This document shows, piece by piece, positions 26,301 to 37,433 of a DNA stretch of 64,000 nt. The translations under genes were made by a program, and so were the position numbers. The stretch covers positions 1,674,001-1,738,000 of the forward strand of contig JAKCOZ010000032.1 in NCBI GenBank assembly GCA_022605955.1. Reading direction: 5' to 3'. Source of the DNA: Rallus limicola (taxonomy: Eukaryota > Chordata > Aves > Gruiformes > Rallidae). Position 1 is the stretch's first letter; the number at the start of each line of letters is the position of its first letter. Under the pieces are notes generated by a model that was not told where the DNA came from, did no database searches, and worked only from the letters and a program-made list of their open reading frames with translations.

Positions 26301-29231
26301 AATTTTTACCATAGCTGAGCTGACATTTGCATGCCACCAAAACTTGGCTTCTCAGTGGCAGGATGGATCTGGGATGTGTGCACCCCGCAGAGGAAATCTC
26401 AACTCCTTAGCCTACACGCTTGGTTTCACAGCAAACACCATATGCCACTGTGTAACCCATCCTCACAGGGACCCTCTGCAAAGCCTCTCCAACACCTTGT
26501 ATTCTTATTACCTCAAGTAACTTTGTCTCATCGGGAAGCTTCCCCAACTCTCTGCTAAGCTGTCCAACAGCACACTTCTCAGCAGAAGTCCATGGTGGCC
26601 TGCCTCCCCATTAAGCAGAGTACTCCATCTCTGACACCTACCCTTCAAACTTGTCTATGTAGAAGTCTTCCCTCTTTCCCAGGGCATTACATTTCCTTAA
26701 AAGCCTCGGGGTGGGGGGCCTTACTGAACACACTTTGGAGTGCTAGATAAATGACATCATTCTTACATCTGCTTTTGACCCCTTCAAAGGGCACATCAGG
26801 TACTTTTTGAAAGAAGAATCAACATAATTCTCATACATCTGGGTTCTACTAGTTTTAGTTGGCTTAGAGATCTGAGAGTCCCCAAAACCATATAAAAAGC
26901 CATAGAGGATGTAGAAGACCTCATCTGATGTCCTCTGGCATCGAGGCACCTCACCGTATGATTATCATATACAAAACAGCTGTCTGTGGCATTTCTGATG
27001 TTACAGAAATAAAAGCATGTAAGAACCAAGCCCAACAGCAAAGGATCTTTTTAATCAGGACAAATCAAGACTACACCAGTGTTTAAGTCTGAATCAAGAA
27101 GGGTATTTCAGTCTTGCTACTCAAATAATCCAGAGCTCTTTGGGAGAACGAAGAAGTGCTTTGCTAGACTGAAAAAATAAGGGGCACACAACTTCTGACT
27201 GTGTAAAGAGTTATATGTGAACACTAAGGCATCTTCTGAAGGCTTCTCAAATACCTTTCCCATTTAGCACCTACCTTGGCATCTTCTTCACTGAAGAGCG
27301 AACACCATGGTGAGGTCACATTTTTTATAGCCAATTCATAGGAGCAGGTGAGAAAAGCCACTTGAACAAGATCTGCAATAAAGCCAACAAGCAAGCAAAA
27401 AAGTAGTAGTAACAGAGTAGTAGCTTTCTCTCAGTTTGCCTCTAAAATGGAATGCAATTACAATTTAGCAATGCAAACACTGTGACTCAATAAATAATTG
27501 CCAGTCCAAAGGCCAAGCACCAAAAATAAGCTTAACAGCATTAATTGAGCAGAATCCAAATTTCAGACAAGCTTTTCATGTTACGTTGCTTTAAGAGGGA
27601 AACAAGAGCATTTCACATCAAATGCTCCACATCTGCTGATGTATATGCTACAGGTGTTAATTGCTAGTGTGTCATCACCGCAAACAGTCAACACAAGGAA
27701 GGTGTGTCAGTTCAACACAGCCCAACCTCTGACTACCACTACTCATCCTTCACATTAGTGGCTGAGTTTCAACAGTGGCATACTACAGCTTTTGGGATTG
27801 TGGCTTTAGGGACATGCTGGAGAGGAGAGCAACAGCTATTTTGGGGAGTTCCCACCACCTGACCACAGAGGGAAACCTGGCATGTCAAGTTACAAAACAG
27901 ACATACAGGTCCCACCTTTTCCTGAGGTCACTTGTGTTTAAGTTTAACAGGGTTCACAAAAGCTACATCTGCTTGACAAGTGAGAATTAAAAAATAATGC
28001 ACTAGTACCCATCTAGACAAAGGTAAAGTTGATTTAATCTGTAGGAAATGTATTTTTAAATGCCAAGTACTAACAAGTACTCATTACTTCAACACCAATC
28101 CATGCTTACAGTCTCACACATTTAATTAGAGCCTATGTCGCAGATTGACAGTGTATTTTAAATTACCTAGTCTGTATTAGCTACATAGCATCTCAGAAGT
28201 TGTTCTCAGCCAGACTCAAAGCTGAAGCCACCTGCAACAGGCGTTCATTACCTGCGTTCAGCTCCTCCACCGGCAGACACAAGGCACTCGCCACCTTCTC
28301 CAAGACCTCCTTCATCTCTGACCCCTCTTTGAAGGCATTCACCTGGCACATCGCCGCATCGTTCTCTTCCACCAAGGCGACAAACTTGGCGCAGTGATCG
28401 AAGAACCGCATCAAGGAATCGTTAACTTCAACCTCCTCCTCTGAAAGCAAACACAGGCCTCAGAGAAGCGGCCGAGAGCAGCATTGCTGTCCCCAGCGGT
28501 ACCCGGGCCCAGCCATCCTCCCGAGGACAAACCCCCCGCCCCAGCCACGGCGCCTACAGGGTGCAGAATCCCCCTCAGCCTGGGGACGGGGTACATGGGA
28601 CCGGCGTCACGGCTCCCCTGGGCACGGCGGAGGGTGCTCCTCTCAGGGAAGCGTGCGTGTGGCAGGGGGCTCTGGGCTTACCGTCGCTGCCGAGGCTGAG
28701 GGAGGGCCCGAGCCCTCGGCGGAACGCGGCCCCGCTTTGCCGGCAGCGGTGCTTGGAGCTGCTGGCCAGCACCAGGCGGCGCCGGGCGGCGAAGAGGGCG
28801 GGGAAGCGGGCGGCCAAGCGGCGGGCCAGGTGCTCCATGTCTCGCTGGCCCTGCGGCGCCAGCCGCCCGTCGAGGCTCTCCTCGTACCACATCTGCCAGG
28901 CGGCCAGGTCGGCGGCAGCAGGGCAGGCTGCCGCCGCGGCGGCGGGCCGGCGGAGGAGGCGGCCGTGGAGCTCGCCCAAGCGGCGGATCTGCCCGGCCGT
29001 GGGGTAACGGGTGCCGTGGCGGACCAGAGCGCGGAGCTGCAGCGGCGCGCAGGAGGCTGGCAGCCGCGACCCGGCGGCGGAACCCAACGACAGCGGGTCG
29101 CGCACCAGGTGAGGGTTCACCTCCTCGTAGCGGGACTTGGTACCGAAGTAGCCGCTCAACCCCGCGCTGGCCAGCGGCAACAAGAGAAAAGCGGCTGAGA
29201 GCACCGCAGCAGCCGTCCCGCTCGGCGCCAT
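10931..29231 (-). CDS. MINPP1: Multiple inositol polyphosphate phosphatase 1 (whole gene, five coding exons)
   Basis: This family removes phosphates from inositol polyphosphates such as InsP5 and InsP6 inside the endoplasmic reticulum; the chicken member has been called HiPER1. I joined coding exons 29231-28682, 28440-28252, 27372-27275, 25581-25448 and 11330-10931. Every intron is GT-AG, and the phases (1, 1, 0, 2) agree across all four junctions, giving 1371 nt, 456 residues plus TGA. Visible features are a hydrophobic signal peptide (about residues 1-23, likely cut after ASA), the phosphatase motif RHGTRYP at 71-77, HAE at 338-340 (this family's form of the usual HD proton-donor motif), three N-glycosylation sequons (NVT, NET, NVT), and a C-terminal VDEL that fits ER retention. 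The length is somewhat below the human protein (about 487 residues), mainly in the N-terminal part. No frameshift or stop interrupts it. Assignment is by recognition of motifs and architecture. Confidence 0.95.
14822..15426 (+). mobile_element. CR1 LINE 3' end, 5'-truncated
   Basis: About 600 bp of CR1 in plus orientation: GGTGAGACCTCACCTGGAGT, ATGATCAGAGGGCTGGAGCA, TTGGATATTAGGAAAACATT and the tail GGTCCCTTCCAAGC then ATTCTATGATTCT. It lies antisense to MINPP1 inside intron 4. An open frame over much of it is degraded and not functional. Confidence 0.9.
16494..16748 (+). mobile_element. CR1 LINE 3' end
   Basis: Contains GGAAGTTCTGCACCAACATG, CAGGCTGCCCAGGGAGGTGG and AAGGTCCCTTCCAACCCC, ending in ATTCTATGAT. 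Same subfamily as the copy at 31527, sharing the CAATATGAGCTGGGGAGCTG segment. Inside intron 4. Confidence 0.9.
21700..22234 (+). mobile_element. CR1 LINE 3' end
   Basis: Contains CCACCTGGAGTACTGTATCC, GATCAGAGGGCTGGAGCACC, GGATATTAGGAAAAACTTCT and CCCTTCCAGCCCTGACC, ending ATTCTATGATT. Plus orientation, inside intron 4. Confidence 0.9.
25448..25581 (-). CDS. MINPP1: MINPP1 coding exon 4
   Basis: This 134-nt exon has a TTTTAG acceptor and a GTAAAT donor at 25447-25446, phase 0 to phase 2. It encodes [21 protein letters not shown] and the cysteine-containing [21 protein letters not shown]. The 14.1-kb intron 4 follows. Confidence 0.91.
27275..27372 (-). CDS. MINPP1: MINPP1 coding exon 3
   Basis: This 98-nt exon lies between a TTTATTGCAG acceptor and a GTAGGT donor at 27274-27273. 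It enters in phase 1 and leaves in phase 0. The peptide includes [15 protein letters not shown] and the sequon [10 protein letters not shown], ending EEDAK. It is short and is recognised by splice signals plus frame continuity with its neighbours. Confidence 0.9.
28252..28440 (-). CDS. MINPP1: MINPP1 coding exon 2
   Basis: The exon is 189 nt. It follows a pyrimidine-rich acceptor (TTTGCTTTCAG) and ends at a GT donor at 28251-28250. Phase 1 in and phase 1 out. It encodes an acidic start (EEEVEVND) followed by SLMRFFDHC and a helical segment ending in EELNAG. Intron 1 is only about 241 bp. Confidence 0.92.
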
Positions 29232-29420
29232 GGCGGCAACTGCGCGGTTCTCGCAGGAAGAGGCGGAGCGGAACCGCCCCCTCTCGCCCTCCCCTCGCCT
29301 CAGGGGCTGCGCCTCAGCTGGGGCGGCTCAGAGCCAGAGGAGGGGGCCAGGCAGCCAGAGGGCGGGAAGAAGTCGGGGGCCGTGAGGGGAGGTGTATTCC
29401 CCCAGGCCGGGCTGCCTCCC
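28480..29420. promoter_or_regulatory. MINPP1: CpG-rich promoter region of MINPP1
   Basis: CpG dinucleotides are dense from about 28480 to 29420, covering exon 1 and roughly 190 bp upstream, and fall off sharply on both sides. A GC-box-like GGGGCGGC lies near 29320. No clear TATA box stands upstream of the ATG. This fits a housekeeping-type CpG-island promoter. The transcription start cannot be placed from sequence alone. Confidence 0.7.
28682..29231 (-). CDS. MINPP1: MINPP1 coding exon 1
   Basis: This 550-nt exon runs from the ATG to a GT donor at 28681-28680 (GGTAAGC context) and leaves phase 1. It encodes the signal peptide, a conserved [13 protein letters not shown] segment and the catalytic RHGTRYP motif, followed by an Ala/Arg-rich stretch typical of a GC-rich avian first exon. 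The open frame continues about 100 nt past the donor into the intron, but exon 2 resumes the family sequence only from this donor. Confidence 0.93.
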
Positions 29421-29700
29421 CTCAGGGCTGCACCTGTGTGGAAAAGAAACGTTTTTTCCGACCCATTTATGCCTCCTCACGACACTAAAGCCCTTGGGTT
29501 CCCGTGTGCTCCCCTGCCTTGTGCCTTCCTCGGGTGAGCACCCGCCAGATGAGGAGGCAACCCCGGGTGAGGCAGGAGCTGTTCCCCTCAGCTTGGGCTA
29601 GCTCCCCTCAGGGCTTTAGCCCTGTGCAAAATAAAAAAAAAAACCCAAACATCTATTTTGACCCATTTATGGCCTCTCATGATGCTTAAGACCCCGTTCC
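29390..29700. repeat. Imperfect tandem duplication upstream of MINPP1
   Basis: Two copies about 200 bp apart share the order CTCCCCTCAGGGCT, an A-rich stretch, TTGACCCATTTATG (TCCGACCCATTTATG in the first) and a CCTC-rich tail (about 29405-29500 and 29595-29700). The second carries an expanded A run. No coding potential. Confidence 0.55.
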
Positions 29701-31526
29701 TCATCCACCCTTGCACCCCCTCTGACAGGGCTTGGCCACTAACATGGGCTGCACTGTCCTCCATTCCAACGCATTCAGAGAGCGAAGCTAAGAGGGGGCT
29801 CTCAAGCGTGGTTTTGGCTCTTTCTACACAAAAGCTGTTGAATTCCACTCAAAACGGCAGGCAGTGCTGCTGAGAGAGGGACTCGATTGCTGCTGCCTCG
29901 ATGGCACTGCAGGTGAAGGGCAATGTGGGGTGCCAGGGGTTTTTAGCATGTAGGGTCTTACGTGCTCCCAGCAGATGTGGGTTCAGGTGGAAATATGCAG
30001 CTGTGGAAAAGATGAACCAGTGGAAATGTGATGTTTGGAGCTTGGGGCAAATCCAGCCAGGAGCAGTGCACAGAGAGCCAGCCATACAGGTTGTAATCCT
30101 CTCATCCTGCTGGCATCACTGGCAACAGAGCATGACAGCAGCGTAATGACCTATCCAGAAAAGCTTAGAAAGGCTTAGGAAATGAAAGAATAAAAAGAGA
30201 CATCCTGTGGAAAAGCCTGAGCACGCTAGTGACGCTTCGGGTTATAAAACAGCTTGGGCAAAAGGATAAGCAAAACATCCCTATTGTTGATGGTATTTTT
30301 TCAAGAGATTTTGAAGAAATCCCTAGTTACAAAATAGCTATCAGCTTGTAGCTAAGGAAACTGAATTATTTGTGGCAGAAGCAAGGCTTGAGGGTAACAA
30401 AAACACCTCAAGTCTCACAGCAAGGAGACCTATGCTTTAGACACAGAAATTTAGGTACTTTACTCAGTAAGGCTGTTGCTTATACAGTTGAGAATTTTCA
30501 CTGAATAAATAGATTTTCATGATTTGTTTAATGAAATTCTGATGGAAAGTACATATATCACCCATCTCCCACCTCATCAATAAGCAAAACAAGTGTTAAT
30601 GTAATGATATGCTAAAGCTCAAACAGGGTAGGCAAAGAAAGGGGAAAGAAAAAATCTAGGAATAAGTGTTTTTAAGTTTTTGTCTCTCTGCAGTGCTGAG
30701 AAGCAGACAAGTTTGGCACTCATAACCCAAGTCAAACCTCTCTCTCTAAAGTTAGAGATCAGGAGTATTCACAGTGGTAACTTCGGGAGAGATGTGCAAA
30801 GTCCGATCTCTATCAGGACACAACAGATTGTTTTGAGCAAACATGTACAAACCTAACAGCACATTTCCAGTTCTGCACAGGATACAGCTAGTTCCTAGAC
30901 TTTTATTTCATATTTAAACTTAAAGTACCCCAAGGAGTGCTTCCGTGCACAGAGTGAGTTTACACCAGTATTCCTCACACCATTTTCTATCATTCCATGC
31001 ATCACCAAGACTACACTGCTGCCTTGAAGCTACACCAAAGGATATGAAGGAATGGGGAACAGTCCCACAGTGATTCAGAAGACAGTCTCCCCAGTGGCAA
31101 GGTAGGACACCCACTGGGCCTCATTTTAATTGCTAGCATGTTCAACAGATAAACTTCTCGTGATTGCAGCTGTATTTCACTGGTCATGGAGCTGTGCTGG
31201 AAAGGGCTTGGGTTAAACATGGAAAATACAAATGTGTAAGAAGGTGATGCTAATGGTTACTGTTTAAAAAAAATGAAGGAAAAGGACACCATCTACTATA
31301 AAACAGTGGTAATTCAACATCAGTGAGGCAAAGAAAAGTGTTCTGCTCATTTGCCTGGTAGAGCTCTTCTAGATGTAAATGGTTTCTCAAAAATTATTCC
31401 TGGGAGCTTTCCAATTTTACAAAGGTGGGCTAAATTTGTAAGCAAGCATTTCAGGAGCAGTGCAGCAGAGAAGTAACGTGGGTTTTCTGTTTGAAGAGAA
31501 GTTCAGAGGGGAAAAAAACACAAATG
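29701..31526. other. Intergenic sequence, no gene seen
   Basis: Upstream flank of MINPP1 with no supported ORF, RNA gene or clear repeat. Confidence 0.45.
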
Positions 31527-31672
31527 CTCGAGTCTCCTTCTATGGAGATATTCAAGACCCATCTGGATGCCTCCCTGTGCAATATGAGCTGGGGAGCTGC
31601 TTTGGCAGGGGGGTTGGACCTGATGATCTCTCGAGGTCCCTTCCAACCCCTACAATTCTATGATTCTATGAT
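31527..31672 (+). mobile_element. CR1 LINE 3' fragment
   Basis: About 145 bp, nearly identical over its 3' part to the copy at 16494, ending AATTCTATGATTCTATGAT. Confidence 0.88.
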
Positions 31673-34448
31673 CTTCTTTAGTTTGTATTAGCCACTTCTA
31701 ACCACAAGTCATTTCTAGCGTGTCATCTATAACAAATCAGCATGAAACTACTTGCAGTGCACTTTTCTGAAAATACTGTCTTGTTTCAAAACCTACTGAG
31801 GGTATTTTATAAAATACCAAGAAAAATATAAATTCCATCTTCTACATAATTATCTGCTGTAACGAATCTGTGACTGGGTCTATTAGGAAAATGACTTTGC
31901 ACGTTACGGCAGTGTGCACATGAGCTTGCATGTTTGAGGGAGAAAAAAAGGAGTGAGGGAGGTCTTTGTTAGAGACTGTAAAGCTTCAGATAGGAGGAAT
32001 GTGGATTTAAAAGGTAAATATATGAAAGACTGATTTGCAGTCATGGTATTCATTCCAGAAAGGGAATTTTATGCCCTGAGTTGTCAAGTGCAGACAGATC
32101 CCCCTATCATAACACATTAAATTGTTCAGTTATGTATTTTGAATAGCTTTCACATGATTTTTTTCTACCTATCAAGTAAAATCTTATCAATAACATATAA
32201 TTCTATGAGGAGTCAGGTCTAATCATTTCCCTTTCTTAGTATATTTTTGAAAACGTTAATAGAAAGACCTTTTTTTATAACATATTTCATGTTTTACAGA
32301 GTGAGTCTATAGAAGCTTGTGGGGCCTCCAGTCACAGGAAATTTTCGAGTGCTGCTCTGCTGAAAACCTGTGATCCTTTGAATGGCTGGTGGAATGGAAG
32401 TTTGTTGTTTGTCACCCTCACAAATAAAATGAAGAAAGACCAGATGACTCTGTGGCATAGCACCTACGCAGCCTAAGGCAAGGTATGTGAACATCTTTGC
32501 TCAGATAGCTCCATGATGAGTCAGGGACAAACAGGTCAAGTTAGAAAGGGCTTAGGTACCAACCTGCCTAGTGCCACTTGAAGTGCAGTCTCTGGGTGCT
32601 GAAAATATGACTTTTTCTCCTTCAAAGCTTGACCTCACAGCTTCAGTTCATACATTGCAACTTTGGACAAAGCATTTATACAGCAACCAAGTTGCCATTT
32701 TCACCCTCCACAAATAATGTGGTGTCTATTTTTTTTTTGTTTGGTTCGTTTTTTGTTCTTATCATGTCTTTTTTATGTTTAAATTTGAATTTTAAAAACA
32801 TTACAAACATGCCCATTCCAAATGCAACTGTATCAAATTGTTCTCTCTTTTGTTCTCTTTTTAAATTTCCTCCTGTCTTTAAGTACAGTGATGCTGGGGG
32901 TTGTTAATTCATAACTCACATTTCCATTCATAAGTCACATTTCTATTCACCAGCATTTTTTTTTTCTCTTGTAGTGCAGTCAGATCAGTTTCAAAGAACT
33001 ATCCTGAATAATTTCCTTTCTTCCACTTCTTCAATGGATTTTCCTTAGACGTGCAACAATTTCCAGGCCAAACAATGTTTGAAATGCAACTGAGAAAGTT
33101 AATGAGCTAACCTCTTCTGAAAAACACCTTTTTTCTTATAAAGCCTTCCTGTTCCTCAGTGTTTTGATGGCCTGTGGTTACCATTAACGTTTCTTTAGCA
33201 GTCAAAGGGCAGAGAAAACATACTTTAGTAAGTCCCCAGCTGAATGTATGGTATTAGCTGGTCTTTTCAGGAGTGAAGAAACTCCTCACGTTGCCTTTGG
33301 ATAATTCAAATAGTACAGAATTCACTCTGTGTAGCTGTTGAAGTGAGGAACAATTCTAGGTTTCAGCTTTCTGTAAACTGCTTTTAAAACCAACTATTAA
33401 TTACACAGTCTAGGGAGGGAAAAGTATTGGCTTCTAATTTTGTGTTCTGTTTTCTTTCTCATGCAACCTGTCCTTTCATTTTCATTATTTTCAAGGATTA
33501 TCTCCAAGCAAGGATGCCTTCCTGCTGGCTTATTACTTATTATCTGATGGCCAGCCATGGTTTTAAGGGAAGAAATAGGAGAAGTTGTTGTCAGCCTTTG
33601 AGTTTCACAGTTCCAAAGGAATAGGGACCTAGGAAACACGGAAGTGGTGCCATTTTGGACGCCCATGCCTCATCGTTGGGTGTCATCTTCATATAGCTTC
33701 AGCAAAGTTGGCTCAGAGCAGAAAGCTATCCTCTATTCATTTGGTGTTTAGTTATTTCTTCTCTGTAAGTGAATTTCAGCTTTTCAACACAGAAAGTAAA
33801 ACCAACAGGATCCAAAGGAACTGCATGCTCCAGACCACCCAGTTCTATCTTAGCCAGCAGACACACTGTCACTGGCTGTTGGCAGCAGTGGAGGGGCTGC
33901 AGGTTGGGGCTAGGCTCAGCTTCATCAAGGCACAGACAGCAGCCTGGGTGTGAAGATCTTTATGAGATGTGCTTATGTTCTGGCTCTTGGCCAGGGCAGG
34001 GGGGAAAGCGGGGGTAGAGCCAAGCAGATGGTGAACTTGATCTGGCATAAAGAGGGACAGAAAGGTGAGGTGGCATGGTGGAGGCTCAGGGGAGGCAGAG
34101 TGTATGGGTTTGGAGCTTTTGGGTCATGCTTTCACACTGGGAGGTGATGTGCCAGCACGTTATTAGCTTTGGGAGTTTTTACTTCACTCAGTAATGTCAG
34201 TGAGATGCTTTTATTTCTCCTAGTAGGAGGGTGATCCTGTTCCCTGTGAGCTTCACTGGCTCACATACAGGGGCTTGTGTTTGTGCTCAGCCAGGAAAAC
34301 TGAGTTGCTGCTGCTGGGCGAGATGGTGGCATCCAGAAAGCGGGCTATTGATCCTGTCAGTTGGCATTACATCTCTGGTCTCCAGTGTAAAGCAACGTCA
34401 GCAAATTGGGGCTCACTTTGCATGCATATTTTTGTACCCTAGGGACAC
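31673..34448. other. Intergenic sequence, no gene seen
   Basis: AT-rich with T runs around 32730 and 32958. Short chance ORFs only. Confidence 0.45.
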
Positions 34449-34755
34449 ATTGAATCCCAGACTATGTCAGGTTGGAGGGGACCTTCAAAGGCCATCTAGT
34501 CCAAACCCCTGCAGTGACCAGGGACACCTTGAACTACAGCAGGTTGCTCAGAGACCCTTCAAGCCTGACCTTGGATGTCTCCAGGGATGGGGCCTCCACC
34601 ACATCTCTGGGCAACCTGTGCCAGGGTCTCACCACCCTCAGAGGGAAGAACTTCTTCCTAAGGTCTCACCTAAACCTGCCCTGCTCTAGTTTAAACCATA
34701 CCTCCTTGTCCTATTGCTCCATGTCCTTACAAACAGTCCTTCCCCACTGCCAGAT
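34449..34755 (-). mobile_element. CR1 LINE 3' end, minus orientation
   Basis: Reads as reversed CR1: GTTGGAGGGGACCTTCAAAG, CATCTAGTCCAAACCCCTGC, CTCTGGGCAACCTGTGCCAG and AGGGAAGAACTTCTTCCTAA. Confidence 0.88.
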
Positions 34756-35484
34756 CCTTGCTGCTTCCTTTTTAAGTGTAGGCTCTTCAGAGGCACTTTC
34801 TTGTTTGTCTGGGGAGTCCTTTGTCTTCAGTGCATGTGAGCAGGGAGCAGAAACACATTTGTTGCTCATATGGAAAAGGATCATGGCTGATACCACATTT
34901 TGGCTAGCAAATGGAAAAAGGAACAGTGCATGGATTGGTAATTACTACTTTCTGCAGAAAGGGTTGAGTTCAGATGTCATCCACTCCAGCCTCATGGAGA
35001 GAGCATCTCCTAACACATTTGATTGCTATCTGACTTGAATGTCATTCTGGTTTGGGACTTACAGCACCCTGATTTGTCAACAGTTGTCGGTGGGAGGTCT
35101 ATAAGCACATGGCTTGTCCTGGAGATCACTAATCTGGTCCCTCCCTCCCACTGCAAAGGGTGGCTGCTTTAGAGCTCCTCAATGGCATCTCCTTGAGGTC
35201 AGGGTCATAGTCTTTTCCCAAGCTCCCTAGACCTGTTTTTCTATCTGGCCAGTTCATTTAAATGGTTTATAATTAGGGTGGAACCACCGCCTGCTTGCTG
35301 ATGGCAAAGGCCACCCCTTGACTAACCCCGAGTACAGCCACATCCCCATAACTGTACTCACACCTCAGGGCCTTTCGCCACCCAGCGCCTGGGATATCCA
35401 TTGCGTTTGGTCACATATGGGGAGCAGGGAGCTCTCTGAAACCCTGAGCACTATAACATGCCTGGGTTCAAGGCTCATGTCTTT

Positions 35485-35489
35485 CCCTT
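35485..35489. repeat. Target-site duplication (left) of solo LTR, CCCTT
   Basis: CCCTT directly precedes the LTR and is repeated at 36073-36077 directly after it. Confidence 0.8.
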
Positions 35490-36072
35490 TGTCCTGGTTT
35501 CAGTCAGGACAGAGTTAACTTCATTTGTAGCAGCGGATGGGATGCTGTGTTTGGGAGTTAAAATGAAAGCAGTGCTGAGAACACCCTGATGTTTCTAGTT
35601 GCAGTCAGACAGTCAAAGCCAGGACAGGTGACCCAGATGGGCCAAAGAGAGTATTCCATGCCAATTACGTCCTGCCCAGGATAAAGGGGGGCTGATGGGA
35701 GGAAGAAGGGGGGCGGTTGCAGGACACGAGGGTCTTGGGGGACGGTCGGGTTCCGGGACAGCTCTGGGTGGTGCGGCCTGAGCTGTGTGGTTGGGTGAGA
35801 AACTGCATTGTGTATCAATAGTTTCATATTCTTTTGCTCTGAAGTCCTGTTAGCATTGTTATATTTTATCTTTCTGTTCTCTTAGTAAACTATCCTTATC
35901 CCAACCCATGGGCCTCTTAGTTTCTTGGTTTTGGAGTTATTTGCCCCTTCCTTTTCCCTTCCCTTGTTTCCCCCCCCCCCCCCCCCCCCCCTTTCCCTCT
36001 TCCCCTGCTCTTTTACTTTAAGGAGCAGGCAGCTGCGTGGATCTCGGCCCAAGCCGGGGCGAAACCACGACA
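35490..36072 (+). mobile_element. Solo LTR of the ERV-L-like family
   Basis: Starts TGTCCTGGTTTCAGTCAGGA and ends GCGAAACCACGACA, the TG...CA ends of the family. It is flanked by a perfect 5-bp duplication. The sequence matches the LTRs of the two larger elements in this window, and its diagnostic bases agree best with the 3' LTR of the Gag-RING element. It contains a run of 22 C at 35970-35991. No internal sequence remains, so it most likely formed by LTR-LTR recombination. Confidence 0.92.
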
Positions 36073-36077
36073 CCCTT
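36073..36077. repeat. Target-site duplication (right) of solo LTR, CCCTT
   Basis: Matches CCCTT at 35485-35489. Confidence 0.8.
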
Positions 36078-37433
36078 CCAGTATGATGGTGATTAAACAG
36101 CTTGATCGGCGCAGCTATAATGAGGCTGTGTGTCACACGGCTTGTTCTCCCAGACAATAAAGAAACCTTTGGGCATCCTAAGCAGCTTGACCTCTTTGCA
36201 AGTAGAGTTTCTGGTCTTGCAGTGTGGCTTCACCTTGTGTGGGCAGCTCCAGCAGCATGACTGCCCCATAATTATGTGGCTTGTCTTCCCGAAGCACGGC
36301 AAGCCCTTCCCATTCTTGAGCAGTGTGATTCCATACAGCAAACACACTCCAGCTGTGGAATGGCTTTAAGTTTGAAAAAAAGCAGCAATAAATTCAGAAA
36401 CCCTCAAAACTGAGCCAAATTGGGTTCTCCAAGAGTAAAAATAAATAGCAGTTTCTTTTTTCCACATAAGCAAGAAGGGGAGAGGAACTACCCAGTGCGG
36501 ATGTATGGGAAAACTAAATATCTGGGTTGTGTTTTCACCAAATAGAAGGCAGAAATAAGCTCAAAGATTGTAACATTCTCAAGGCAAGGGACTAGTTAGA
36601 ACAGTGAATGATGAAAAAATTGGTGAGTGTAACAATTAATCCAGTGGCAGCCTTTTTTGTATGGTTCTGTCAGACTGGATTTGGGCTTGGATGGCCAAAA
36701 GAAGGCCCTAATAATGAAGTCCACTGGCAGCTCAAAGCTTGGCAGTGACCCAAGCACAGAGAGCAACCAGTCAGAGAAGGGCTGAAATTTAATGGTAAAA
36801 AATTGTGCTCCTGTAGCACATGACAGGGATTTCTACTGCAAACTAATCAGCTCAAAATAACAAAGGAAGAGAAAGGCTCGAACAGACCGGCTGACCTCCA
36901 GGCAACTGTGAGCCATCCGTGCGGCACAGCCATGTAACGGCAAAGACGAGTTTAACCTGGGTCAGGAGAGACATTAGCAGTAGAGACAGGGAAAGATTAA
37001 TGCTACCCGTGCCCAGTATTGCTGCCTTCACACCTGGGAAGCTGTCTGCACAGTGCTGGCCATCCCCAGCCACGCTGATCCATGTGCACAAGTTGCACAG
37101 AAGTGCTGCTGGGGTGCTGTGTGTCTTACGAGAGGACACTTAGATGGGGCAAACAAGACAGGAGTAAATGTGGGCTGGATAATAGGAGGTTTCTGATCGG
37201 GGAAGGGCAGATTTAGGAACTGCCTTCCAGCAATAAATGACTTAGCTGACTTGAAGATAAATTTACCAAGCTTGGTGAGAGGAATGATGTGGTTTTCTTG
37301 CCTCTGAAAGCAGATACTGAGCTTGATGAGATACGATGCTTTGGTCCCATATCCTGTTCTACTCAGCTTTCAGTCAGAGCTTTGAGCCTGCAGCATGCAT
37401 TATGCCCAAGCTTCTTGCCCAAGACAATGAGGA
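36078..37433. other. Intergenic sequence, no gene seen
   Basis: Short open stretches at about 36093-36370 on both strands look faintly protein-like but are interrupted and match nothing I recognise. Otherwise nothing supported. Confidence 0.4.

Noticed and set aside
28561..29198. Long plus-strand ORFs
   Set aside because: Antisense shadows of the GC-rich MINPP1 exon 1.
36093..36370. Possible processed pseudogene next to the solo LTR
   Set aside because: Short open frames on both strands but no family match I can name and no poly-A or target duplication.
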